From contig NZ_SJSA01000005.1 of assembly GCF_004766125.1 (NCBI RefSeq), positions 1 to 27,558 of the forward strand: 27,558 nt of DNA, in the 5' to 3' direction. This DNA is from Duncaniella freteri. Lineage in GTDB: Bacteria; Bacteroidota; Bacteroidia; Bacteroidales; Muribaculaceae. The notes beneath the pieces are model-generated. The model was not told the origin of the DNA. It searched no databases and saw only the letters and a program-made list of their open reading frames with translations. The translations under genes were made by a program, and so were the position numbers. Below, piece by piece: positions 19,455 through 27,539 of this stretch. The first letter of the stretch is position 1. Each line of letters begins with the position of its first letter.

Positions 19455-21002
19455 ATGACAAAAGCGGAATTAAAAAAAGCGATTGAGGAATGGAAACAGC
19501 ACTGCGAAACGGTGCAGGCTGCCACTTCCATTAACATCATAGAATCGCCGGCACAGCGTCTCGCGCGCATTGCCCGGCTGCGCTCTGATTATACCGCTTT
19601 CGTTGATTACTATTTCCCACACTGGACTATTAACCCCGAAACCGGGAAAGCTACCCCTTGCGCTAAATTCCACATTGACGCGGCCAATAAGATAAAAGCC
19701 AACCGAAACCTCAAAGCCGGTTTTGTCTGGCATCGTGGTGCGGCTAAGTCTACCAATATGGACGTATTTGTCCCTATGTGGCTAATGTGTCAGGAACGCC
19801 GCGAAATTAACGTTATGGTCATCGTCGGCAAGTCTGAGGATAACGCTAAAACTCTGTTGGGTGACATTCAGGCGGAGTTACAGTACAACCAGCGTTATAT
19901 TGCCGATTTCGGGGAACAGTACAACGCCGGATCCTGGGAGGAGGGAGAATTTGTAACGCAGACGGAAGTCGCATTTTTTGCCCGTGGTCGCGGTCAGTCT
20001 CCGCGTGGTCTGCGCTACCGCTCACACCGTCCGGATTACATCGTTATTGACGACCTCGACGACGACGAACTGGTGGAAAGTCCGGCGCGTGTCTCTAAGC
20101 TGTTCGACTGGGTGCGCTCGGCTCTGTTCGGTACTCTCGACGGTGGGCGCGGCCGCTTCTTTATGGTCGGTAATATGATTGCCAAAAATTCAGTGCTGGC
20201 GAAGTGGTGCGATATTAAGAGCGTACACGTTACCCGTGTAAACATCTACGACAAAAACGGCGATATTTCCTGGGCTGCCAAATGGACCCCGGAGGAAGTG
20301 CAGGCAATTGCCGACGTCGCCGGTTATCGTGCATTTCAAAAAGAATACATGAATAACCCGATAATTGAGGGTGCAGTGTTCCGCAACGAGTGGATCCGCT
20401 GGGGTAAGCGCCCTGCCTGGTCTAAGTTCTCGGAAATTGTGCTTTATATCGACCCCAGTTTCAAAGGCTCAAACAAAAATGACTTTAAGGCGGCGAAACT
20501 CTGGGGGAAAGCCGGGACTCAGCTCTGGCACCTCCGTGCTTTTGTCCGTCAGTGCTCCGTTGCCGAAATGGTACGCTGGTGTTACGACCTTTACGAATGG
20601 GCGCGCGCTCAGGGTATCGCCGTGCGCTGGTACATGGAGGCGAATTTTATGCAGGACACCATCCTCGATGAATTTATGCGAGAGGGTGAACTTCGCGGCT
20701 ACCAGCTCCCAATGACCGGCGACAAGCGCAAAAAGCCTGACAAGTTCCAGCGCGTTGAAGCTGTTTCGCCACTGTGGGAGCGTGGGTTCGTCTATTACGA
20801 CGAGAGCCAGCGAGACGACCCCGATATGCTCGCCGGCATCGACCAGACCCTCGCATTTGAAAAGGGTATGCGCGGACACGACGACGCACCGGACGCCGAC
20901 GAGGGCGCTATATGGATTTTACAGAGAGATACCCGACAAAAGAAAATTGTTTCATCCACTTCAATAGGGTTGCGACCTAACGCAAAAAATGTATCATGGT
21001 AA
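19455..21002 (+). CDS. Terminase large subunit
   Basis: 515 residues, the packaging motor ATPase and nuclease. The ATPase domain has a Walker A-like HRGAAKST (93-100), a Walker B DYIVIDDLDD (194-203), and VMVIVGKSEDNAKTLL (120-135). The nuclease domain begins near YIDPSFKGSNKNDF (331-344), where D333 is the expected first metal-binding acidic residue, with a later DAPDADEGAI cluster near the end. The length and HRGAAKST form fit large terminases of Mu-like Bacteroidetes phages. It works with the small subunit and the portal, which in this phage lies 5 kb downstream. Confidence 0.93.
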   Translation: MTKAELKKAIEEWKQHCETVQAATSINIIESPAQRLARIARLRSDYTAFVDYYFPHWTINPETGKATPCAKFHIDAANKIKANRNLKAGFVWHRGAAKSTNMDVFVPMWLMCQERREINVMVIVGKSEDNAKTLLGDIQAELQYNQRYIADFGEQYNAGSWEEGEFVTQTEVAFFARGRGQSPRGLRYRSHRPDYIVIDDLDDDELVESPARVSKLFDWVRSALFGTLDGGRGRFFMVGNMIAKNSVLAKWCDIKSVHVTRVNIYDKNGDISWAAKWTPEEVQAIADVAGYRAFQKEYMNNPIIEGAVFRNEWIRWGKRPAWSKFSEIVLYIDPSFKGSNKNDFKAAKLWGKAGTQLWHLRAFVRQCSVAEMVRWCYDLYEWARAQGIAVRWYMEANFMQDTILDEFMREGELRGYQLPMTGDKRKKPDKFQRVEAVSPLWERGFVYYDESQRDDPDMLAGIDQTLAFEKGMRGHDDAPDADEGAIWILQRDTRQKKIVSSTSIGLRPNAKNVSW

Positions 21003-21253
21003 TATTTGAATACTTCCGCGCCCTCCTGTTCGACTGGCGCAAAAAACGCGCGATCCGTGAAGCTCAGCGCTCCGCTGACCTCCACCGTAAAAAATTCCTG
21101 GTGCTTGTGCTTCATGGGCGCCCGGTCTGCGTATCTATGCAGGGCGTTAAAAAAATGATCCGGCAAAAGCGCCTCCCCGGCCTGACTGCCGAAAAAGCCC
21201 GCGAAATTGCAATTTATGAAGCTATGCCCAAAACTTCCGGCCTATGTTCCTGA
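20996..21253 (+). CDS. Hypothetical small basic protein, 85 residues
   Basis: MVIFEYFRALLFDWRKKRAI is followed by basic helices (EAQRSADLHRKKFLVLVLHG, MQGVKKMIRQKRLPG, LTAEKAREIAIYEA). The start overlaps the end of the terminase gene by 7 nt and its stop overlaps the start of gp36 by 10 nt, so it is tightly coupled to both. A small protein at this site is common in Bacteroides phages. No known function; a head-assembly accessory is the best guess by position. Confidence 0.6.
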   Translation: MVIFEYFRALLFDWRKKRAIREAQRSADLHRKKFLVLVLHGRPVCVSMQGVKKMIRQKRLPGLTAEKAREIAIYEAMPKTSGLCS

Positions 21254-21660
21254 CTCTTGACGACTACCGGGGCGTGTGCGACGAATACGAGCTCAAGCAG
21301 ATAACACAGAACGAAGAAACACGCCTGACCGCCGAAGCCGCCGCCCTGGAGCAAATCGGTTCTTATCTGCGTTATCGCTACGATATGACCCGGGTATTTG
21401 CTTCTGAGGGCTCAGAGCGTAACGCTATGCTCGTACAGTGCGCCGTAAATATTTCCCTTTGGCTAATGGTTCACCGTCTCCCTCAGAATATGGGACACGA
21501 ACGCCGGGAATGTCTCTATAACGACGCTATCAAATGGCTTCGCGATATTCAAGCCGGCAAAGCCTCCCCCGACTTACCTCTCTATGAGAGTGAGGACGGG
21601 GACGACGCACGCAACCCGGTGCGCTACGGCTCTATGAAACCAAACAGATACGACTATTAA
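21244..21660 (+). CDS. Head completion protein, gp36/DUF1320-like
   Basis: 138 residues beginning MFLTLDDYRG, with the family pattern TRLTAEAAALEQIGSYLRYR, YDMTRVF, RNAMLVQCAVNISLWLMVHR, LYNDAIKWLRDIQAGKASPD and LP. This is the DUF1320 (Mu gp36) family, thought to be the head-tail connector or completion protein. It follows the terminase region rather than the capsid gene, unlike in Mu, because capsid and scaffold were placed in the other arm. Confidence 0.82.
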   Translation: MFLTLDDYRGVCDEYELKQITQNEETRLTAEAAALEQIGSYLRYRYDMTRVFASEGSERNAMLVQCAVNISLWLMVHRLPQNMGHERRECLYNDAIKWLRDIQAGKASPDLPLYESEDGDDARNPVRYGSMKPNRYDY

Positions 21661-21685
21661 ACACCCGTTAAATACCGTTTAACCC

Positions 21686-22642
21686 ATGTTTAAGCTGTGT
21701 GCTAAAATTGAGATAACCGGCGAGCGCTGCTGGGACATCGGCTTTGTCTCGGCGGTGGAGATTGTACGCGACACTGAGAAGCTCACAGCCGAAGCCAAAA
21801 TAACACTCCCTAAAAAAATGAAGTGGAACGGCTCGGCTGAAATTCCTGTGCATCGTGGCGACTCCGTGCGTATTTATCTGGGATATAACGGTAATTTACA
21901 GCTTGCTTTTGTGGGTTATGTCCGTGACGTAGGCTTCAAAACTCCGGTTGTCATTACCTGCGAGGATGATATGTTCAAACTCAAACAAATGCCGGCACAG
22001 AAAAAAGCCTACCGCTCTGTTACTATTGAAACGCTTCTTAAGGATCAGGGCATAACTTACCGGCTCAATGTTATGGGCGAACAGTCGCTCGGTGCTTATC
22101 GTGTCACCGCTGACACTGTGGCCGCTTTGCTCGGAAGATTATCAGAACAGGGCATCCGCTCATTTTTCCGATATGAGAACGGCGAGCCGGTTCTTTACTG
22201 TGGCGTGCTCTTTGACCGCGACAGTACTCCCTCGCAAGTGTTCCGCTCCGGGCTTAACATCATTTCAGACCAGAGCCTCCAGCAGCAAAAGGCTGAAAAT
22301 ATGCGCCTGCGCGTTAAGGCGGTCAGCCTTATGCCGGATAATAAAAAAATCAAAGTTGAGGTCGGCGACGCCGACGGCGAACACCGCACGCTCCACACCT
22401 ACAACAAAACCGAAAGCGAGTTAAAGGCGTGGGCCGAACAGGAAATTAAACGCCTTAAACGCGACGGCCTCACCGGCTCTTTTACGACTTTCGGGGCTTC
22501 GCTTGTTGACTGCCTCGACGCTATCGGGCTAATTATCGACGGCAAAAAAGCCGGAGTCTATCAGGTCAAAAAGAATGTAATTAAATACGGCACGTCCGGC
22601 TACCGTCAGGAAATAACGCTCGGGCTGCGTGTCGGCGACTAA
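21686..22642 (+). CDS. Baseplate hub protein, gpD/gp27-like
   Basis: 318 residues. A strand-rich N-terminal half (VEIVRDTEKLTAEAKITLPK, IPVHRGDSVRIYLGYNGN, LQLAFVGYVRDVGFKTPVVI) is followed by LRVKAVSLMPDNKKIKVEVG, a typical hub (gpD/gp27-like) second domain, and AEQEIKRLKRDGLTGSFTTF. Hub proteins form the ring that joins the tube to the spike. It lies next to the spike gene (10 nt after), as in P2 and Mu, but apart from J, sheath and tape measure. No hub gene is present in the minus arm. Confidence 0.78.
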   Translation: MFKLCAKIEITGERCWDIGFVSAVEIVRDTEKLTAEAKITLPKKMKWNGSAEIPVHRGDSVRIYLGYNGNLQLAFVGYVRDVGFKTPVVITCEDDMFKLKQMPAQKKAYRSVTIETLLKDQGITYRLNVMGEQSLGAYRVTADTVAALLGRLSEQGIRSFFRYENGEPVLYCGVLFDRDSTPSQVFRSGLNIISDQSLQQQKAENMRLRVKAVSLMPDNKKIKVEVGDADGEHRTLHTYNKTESELKAWAEQEIKRLKRDGLTGSFTTFGASLVDCLDAIGLIIDGKKAGVYQVKKNVIKYGTSGYRQEITLGLRVGD

Positions 22643-22652
22643 ATAAACAGTT

Positions 22653-23255
22653 ATGGCAGATTTACGAAATATCATCAGAGAACTGGCAAAGACCGACGGC
22701 GAGACTGTCGCGCTGGTCTGCACCGTGGACGCCGTGGACGAAAAAGCCCGCACAATCGACTGCACCCCGCTTAATGAGGGCGCCCCGTTGCTCGGTGTCA
22801 ATCTACAAGCAAATCAGGGCGCGAATTACGGCTTTTGGCTTTATCCGGAAGTTGGCAGTTTTGTTATTGTCGGCTTCGTCGCAGACGGTGCCGCCGGGGT
22901 GGTTCTGAGCACTGAGAAAATAAAACAGGCCGAAGTCGTCATCGGTGACACCTCCGCCGTCATGGACGCTGACGGCTGCCGTATTAAAACCGCCAATATG
23001 TCCGCCAACATCAACGCCGACAATATAATTTTTAACGGTGGCAAACTCAACGGCCTTGTTAAAATCGACGACCTCACAAAGCGGCTTAACACAATCGAAA
23101 ACGAGATTAACAAGTTAAAGGGTATTATGGCCGGTTGGGTCCCTGTTGCTCAGGACGGCGGCGCAGCTCTTAAAACTGCCGCTGCCGACTGGAGCGCCGA
23201 CACCCTTTTGCTGACAAAGCGCAGTGATTACGAAAACGAAAAAATTAAGCAATGA
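22653..23255 (+). CDS. Baseplate spike/assembly protein V-like
   Basis: 200 residues. The N-terminal OB-like part (GETVALVCTVDAVDEKARTI, DCTPLNEGAPLLGVNLQANQ, YGFWLYPEVGSFVIVGFVAD) matches gpV/gp5 spike proteins. The middle is a beta-helix-like stretch (IGDTSAVMDADGCRIKTANM, SANINADNIIFNGGKLNGLV). A coiled-coil end (RLNTIENEINKLKGIM) follows. It trimerises below the hub and pierces the outer membrane. Placed between hub and gp25 copy 2. Confidence 0.82.
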   Translation: MADLRNIIRELAKTDGETVALVCTVDAVDEKARTIDCTPLNEGAPLLGVNLQANQGANYGFWLYPEVGSFVIVGFVADGAAGVVLSTEKIKQAEVVIGDTSAVMDADGCRIKTANMSANINADNIIFNGGKLNGLVKIDDLTKRLNTIENEINKLKGIMAGWVPVAQDGGAALKTAAADWSADTLLLTKRSDYENEKIKQ

Positions 23256-23530
23256 ACGGACTGCAAATAGACACAACAACCGGCGACCTCCTTGTCGCAC
23301 CCTCCGGCGCGCTCATCGCCCCGGCTGACTCTTTCATTGCTGAATTTGTCATCCGCTCCCTCCGCGGCGACATCAAGGAACACCCCCTCCTCGGTGCAGA
23401 AGCGCCCCTAATGCTCGCCGGCACTCCCGACCCGTTCTGGCCGGGCAACACTAAAAAAATGCTGCAAGCCTGCGGCCTCCCTGTCTCTAACCTCACACTA
23501 TCCCCCGACGGGGTGGTTATAATCTCTTAG
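23252..23530 (+). CDS. Baseplate wedge protein, gp25/W-like, copy 2
   Basis: 92 residues. The core LRGDIKEHPLLGAEAPLM is nearly the same as that of the minus-arm copy at 8832-9113 (RGDIKEHPLLG.EA), and the alignment runs end to end including IDTTTGDLL and WPG...ML.ACG. It overlaps the spike stop by 4 nt. Having two diverged full-length copies in one phage is unusual; each may form a different ring or one may be replacing the other. Confidence 0.85.
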   Translation: MNGLQIDTTTGDLLVAPSGALIAPADSFIAEFVIRSLRGDIKEHPLLGAEAPLMLAGTPDPFWPGNTKKMLQACGLPVSNLTLSPDGVVIIS

Positions 23531-23533
23531 CCT

Positions 23534-23962
23534 ATGCAGTTTATTGTTTCAGACCGTCAAACACTCCTCGACGCCGCAGTTATCGCGCTTGGCTCGGTCG
23601 CCGGTGTGTTCGCCCTCGCTCAGCGCAACGACATCAGTATAACGGCCACACTCGCCGACGGCCTCCCGCTCATCTTTGAGCTCGAGGACGTTGTGGCCCC
23701 GGCTGTCCGCTCGGCCTATGCCGTGCAACACATCAGCCCTGCCACCGACATACCCCGCGCCGATTATCTGGAGTTGCTCTACCAGACCGGAACACGCCGC
23801 CCGCCTGTCGCCCAGAAGTTCGACCCCGATAACGTCGGCATTGTGGTTGACAAAATCGACGAAGTGATCGCCGACCTTAACGCCGGCCGACCGCTCAACA
23901 TTCAGAGCAAAAACGAACTTACACGAATTTTTCAGGACCCTTTCGACGAGGTGTTCTCTTAA
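23534..23962 (+). CDS. Tail X/LysM-like protein, copy 2, with extension
   Basis: 142 residues. The first 75 align with the minus-arm protein at 8536-8835: RQTLLDAAVIALG, ALAQRNDISITATLADGLPL, then the RSAYAVQHISPATDI stretch. It has a C-terminal extension (KFDPDNVGIVVDKIDEVIAD, then FQDPFDEVFS) that the other copy lacks. Like the other copy it directly follows gp25. The extension could bind a different partner, such as one of the fibre proteins that follow. Confidence 0.6.
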   Translation: MQFIVSDRQTLLDAAVIALGSVAGVFALAQRNDISITATLADGLPLIFELEDVVAPAVRSAYAVQHISPATDIPRADYLELLYQTGTRRPPVAQKFDPDNVGIVVDKIDEVIADLNAGRPLNIQSKNELTRIFQDPFDEVFS

Positions 23963-23980
23963 CTCTTTTAATCCCTCAAA

Positions 23981-24637
23981 ATGGAACCACTCACCCAAAA
24001 CGACCTCAAGCAGCTTGACACGGCCGCGCTGCTGCTTCAAGCTCAGGCCATACGCGACGCGGTGGCCGCTAAAACCGTGTCGGCCCGTCAGGTTGGCGAG
24101 CTGTTCTGCGGCCTCATTGAAGCCTGCGACGACATCAACGCTGCCGTCAGCCTCTTTTTATCGGTCAACCTCCCGGAGATTTTGGCCGACATCGACAAAC
24201 GGCTCGCCGGGGCTGACACTGCCGCAGCCGACACACGCGCGGAGCTCCAAAAGTCCGAAGCCGCCCGCGCCCGTATCGACTCGCTCATCTCCCAGCTATC
24301 CGGCCAGAGCCTCGCGGCTCCGCTCCGTGTTGACATCATCAGCGCGCCCCGTACTGTAACGCTCGCCAATCCCGTGCGCCAGCAGATACGCGCCCGCCTG
24401 TTCCCCAGCTTCGGCCTCGGCTCTGTCCTCTGCATGGGCGACCACCAAGCCCTCGACGTTTCGCCCGACGGCTTCATCACCCCGCTGCGTCTCGGCCGCT
24501 CTTATGTCAATGCCGTGGCTACCTCCGACACATCGGTTTACAAAACACTTTGCATCGATGTTGTGCCACCGCGTTGCCGTCTCACGGCCTCCGGCGCGCT
24601 ACGTCTCGACGGCAAAGGTAATTTAAGACTCACATAA
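23981..24637 (+). CDS. Tail fibre-like protein with C-terminal beta-sandwich-like domain
   Basis: 218 residues. The N-terminal 110 are helical (ALLLQAQAIRDAVAAKTVSA, RQVGELFCGLIEACDD), then about 65-105 predicted coiled coil (ILADIDKRLAGADTAAADTR, AELQKSEAARARIDSLIS). The C-terminal 105 (from PRTVTLANPVRQQIRARLFP to GALRLDGKGNLRLT) is strand-rich, of bacterial Ig-like or BACON character. The same C-terminal domain ends the next gene. The stop shares its last base with the start of that gene. It is probably a baseplate or receptor-binding protein of the plus arm. Confidence 0.6.
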   Translation: MEPLTQNDLKQLDTAALLLQAQAIRDAVAAKTVSARQVGELFCGLIEACDDINAAVSLFLSVNLPEILADIDKRLAGADTAAADTRAELQKSEAARARIDSLISQLSGQSLAAPLRVDIISAPRTVTLANPVRQQIRARLFPSFGLGSVLCMGDHQALDVSPDGFITPLRLGRSYVNAVATSDTSVYKTLCIDVVPPRCRLTASGALRLDGKGNLRLT

Positions 24638-25758
24638 TGGCAACCGAAACACGACATATAAACTACAAAAGCGACTTTGTCCTCCGTGAGCGCTTCCGCG
24701 ACGCTGCCGGCAAAATCGTGCCACTCCCCGACGGGGTGGACTTTGTGCTGACATATACAGTTAAGCACGGCCATACTTTCACGGCCTCGCGCTCCGGTGA
24801 CGCTTATAAAAATTGCCTGCCCGACGGTGACGCCCTGCTTGTCATTTTCAAGGATCACGGCTTATGTGAGGGCACGCTGCGCCGTGAACTGCATTTGCAG
24901 CTAATTAACGACCTTATGCCCGACGGCCTGCAAAATGTATATTACCCCGCCGACCCCGGCGTAGAGCTCTGGCAGTTCGCCACCGACTCCCCGGGCGTCG
25001 TGGAGTGCGACCTGTTGGCGGCATACACCCGCGGCCTGCCGTTCACTTATGAGGATTTCACGCCGGAGCAGTTGGCCGCCCTCAAAGGCGACAAGGGCGA
25101 CCCGTTCACATGGGCCGACTTTACCCCCACACAGATTGAGATCCTGAAAAAGCCGGCGACCGAAGCCGCCGACCTCGCCAACACAGCAGCCAAAAAAGCA
25201 GACACCGCCGCAAATGAGGTGCGCGAACAGGCGCAAAAACTTGCCGACACATCGTCCGAAGCGGTCAAGACTTGCAATGCTGCCACCCAAGCCTCAAAAG
25301 CCGCCACAGGGGCCGCAGAAACAGCCACAGAGAACGCCCGCAACGCTGCCACGGCAACCAATGCCGAGCGTGAGCTTACAGAACAGAGCCGCCAACGCCT
25401 CGAAGCCGTGCCCGACCGTGCCGAACAGGTAGCCGCGCCAATTCCCGACGGGCTGCGCGTCATCAGCCCGGGCGTTGTCACTCTTGGCAACGACGTGCCC
25501 CAATATATCCGCGCCCGGGTGCTTCCCGCCGGTGCGCTTCAAAATGTAATTTTTCAGGCTTTCGGCGGAGCTGCCGGAGTGGAGCCCGACGGGCGTGTGC
25601 TGCCATTCCGCCCGGGTGTCGCCCAGGTGCATGTTATCCCCACGCTCGGCACTCGCTTTTACCAGACTGTTGAGCTGCGCGTTGTCGCTCCCTCCCTGCG
25701 TCTGGCCGCCCCGGGCGCGCTCCGCCTCGACTCTGCCGGCAATATTCGTTTAACTTGA
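24637..25758 (+). CDS. Fibre protein: BppU-like N-terminus, collagen and coiled-coil linker, shared C-terminal domain
   Basis: 373 residues. The N-terminal about 130 (FVLRERFRDAAGKIVPLPDG, LVIFKDHGLCEGTLRRELHL) recalls the BppU-like baseplate attachment domain. PFTYEDFTPEQLAALKGDKG and PFTWADFTPTQIEILKK form a short collagen-like linker. An Ala/Thr-rich coiled coil spans about 175-265 (NTAAKKADTAANEVREQAQK, ASKAATGAAETATENARNAA). The last about 105 residues align with the end of the preceding gene (PGVVTLGNDVPQYIRARVLP, GALRLDSAGNIRLT). It is likely a second receptor-binding fibre set, separate from the collar and gp53-like fibres of the minus arm. Confidence 0.7.
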   Translation: MATETRHINYKSDFVLRERFRDAAGKIVPLPDGVDFVLTYTVKHGHTFTASRSGDAYKNCLPDGDALLVIFKDHGLCEGTLRRELHLQLINDLMPDGLQNVYYPADPGVELWQFATDSPGVVECDLLAAYTRGLPFTYEDFTPEQLAALKGDKGDPFTWADFTPTQIEILKKPATEAADLANTAAKKADTAANEVREQAQKLADTSSEAVKTCNAATQASKAATGAAETATENARNAATATNAERELTEQSRQRLEAVPDRAEQVAAPIPDGLRVISPGVVTLGNDVPQYIRARVLPAGALQNVIFQAFGGAAGVEPDGRVLPFRPGVAQVHVIPTLGTRFYQTVELRVVAPSLRLAAPGALRLDSAGNIRLT

Positions 25759-25770
25759 CATTTCACCGCA

Positions 25771-27015
25771 ATGGCTAATTTTTTAGATAACATCCGCGAC
25801 TATTTCAGCCGCCCCACACGCTCCCAGCTTCAGACGCTGGCGCGCGCCGTCGCCTCCAAAAAGGGGGTGCAGATTTCGGCAATGCTCCAGCAGCAGTCCG
25901 ACTCCCTGACAAAAAGGACATTGCCGACTGGCGAGCCGCTAACCAAATGGCTATCGACTACGAAAACCCAAACCGTTGCCGCCTTTATGATATTTACGCC
26001 GATTGCGTCCTCGACGCCCACCTCTCCGGCTGTATCGCCCAGCGCAAGGGCAAAGTGTTGCAGAAAGATTTCCGCCTCGTGGACCAGAACGGCAAGGAAA
26101 ACACCGCCGCCACCGAACTGCTGCAAAGTGAGTGGTTCGCCGATTTCCTCAGCCTGTGTCTGGATTCTATCTACTGGGGGCCGACCCTCATACAGTTGGG
26201 CGACATCATACGCGACGGCGGCCCGCTCCGTTTCAATAATGTGGAGCTTGTGCCGCGTAAGCATGTCATCCCTGAATATGGGGTTGTCGTGCGCTCCCCC
26301 GGCGACGACTGGCGCGGCGGCATTTCCTACCGTGAGGGCGACGTGGCTAACTGGTGCGTGGAAGTGGGCAAGCCGCGAGACCTCGGCCTGCTACTGAAGT
26401 GCGCCCCCTCATGTATCAGCAAAAAAAAATATGCTGGCCTACTGGGACGTATTCGGCGAGATCTTCGGTATGCCTATGCGCATAGCCCGCGTTAACTCTC
26501 TCGACGAAGCGGAGCGCGCAAAGGTGGAGGCGTCTCTGCGCGACATGGGCGCGGCTCAGTACATCGTGGCGAGCGACGGCACCGAAATTGAAATTAAGGA
26601 AAGCAGCCGCGGCGACGCTTACAACGTCTATGACCGCCGCGTGGACCGCTGTAACTCCGAACTGTCTAAGGTGGTGTTAAATCAAACAATGACTATTGAC
26701 TCCGGCTCCTCGCTCTCGCAGTCAGAAGTGCACCTTGAAATTTTTGAGCGCACCACCGAAAGCGACGCCACAATGTGCGCCCACATCATCAACGGCCGGC
26801 TCCTCCCGCTCATGGTCCTGCACGGCTTCCCGGTCAAGGGCCTGCGCTTCCAGTGGAACAATGCCGCCGCGTTCTCTCCGGCTGAAAACCGCGAAAACCT
26901 GCGCCTCGTACTTGAATATTTCAACGTGCCGGGCGAACACATCACCGAAACACTCGGCATCCCGGTGGAGTCTCCGCGCGAAGCCAAAACACAGCCCGAC
27001 CGTTTTTTCGACTGA
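25771..27015 (+). CDS. Portal protein, DUF935 (Mu gp29-like), with two compensating frameshifts
   Basis: About 414 residues in total. It starts MANFLDNIRDYFSRPTRSQL and continues through LQQQSDSLTKKDIADWRAAN, RLYDIYADCVLDAHLSGCIA, LSLCLDSIYWGPTLIQLGDI, LVPRKHVIPEYG and NMLAYWDVFGEIFGMPMRIA to the end HITETLGIPVESPREAKTQP. This is the DUF935 portal family of Mu-like phages. Two one-base indels shift the middle into another frame (about 25916 to 26430): one A is missing in AAAAA at 25911-25915 and one is extra in AAAAAAAAA at 26421-26429. After both, the original frame resumes. If real, no portal would be made. Confidence 0.85.
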
Positions 27016-27038
27016 GCCGCACCCGGTCGCTTCTGGGA

Positions 27039-27539
27039 GTGGCCGGGCTGCGGCGCTCATATCTCGCGTTTAACGCCGCTTTGGGCGATTTGTATAGCGA
27101 CGACCTCCTGCGACTCGCAGACGCGCCAGACAAGCCCGATTTTGACGACACGGCATTTTTTGACGCTGCCGGCATGGTCTATAATGCCGGTGGCTTCGAC
27201 GCGTCGCAACTTTCCACCCCCGAAGCGCGCCGCCTCATCGCAGAGACTCTCAAGCAGATTAACCGCGCCATTTCCTCCGGCGTCTCCTATGAGGTGCCGG
27301 AAACGGTGCGCCATGCCCTCGAAAACAATGCTTTTATTTTCTCCGGCTTCAAGGCTTACCACACGCTCCGCGAGGTGGGCTTGTCGCTCACTACCGACAC
27401 CGGCGAAATAAAGCCCTTTGAGCAGTTCCGCCGCGACGTGGAAAAAGTCAACAACCAATATAACCACAATTACCTTTATGCGGAATATAACCACGCGGTC
27501 GGGGCTTCTCTTATGGCTGAACGCTGGCAAAAAGATTGA
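27039..27539 (+). CDS. Minor head protein, Mu gpF-like, truncated by frameshift and window end
   Basis: At least 166 residues. The start is GTG at 27039 (VAGLRRSYLAFNAALGDLYS), 23 nt after the portal stop. Later parts FIFSGFKAYHTLREVGLSLT, PFEQFRRDVEKVNNQYNHNY, LYAEYNHAVGASLMAERW match the phage Mu protein F-like (head morphogenesis) family. The frame ends WQKD because AAAAA at 27529-27533 is one base too long. With four A the protein continues WQKIEADGDKY, the expected next residues, out of the window. It lies after the portal, its usual partner. Confidence 0.8.
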   Translation: MAGLRRSYLAFNAALGDLYSDDLLRLADAPDKPDFDDTAFFDAAGMVYNAGGFDASQLSTPEARRLIAETLKQINRAISSGVSYEVPETVRHALENNAFIFSGFKAYHTLREVGLSLTTDTGEIKPFEQFRRDVEKVNNQYNHNYLYAEYNHAVGASLMAERWQKD

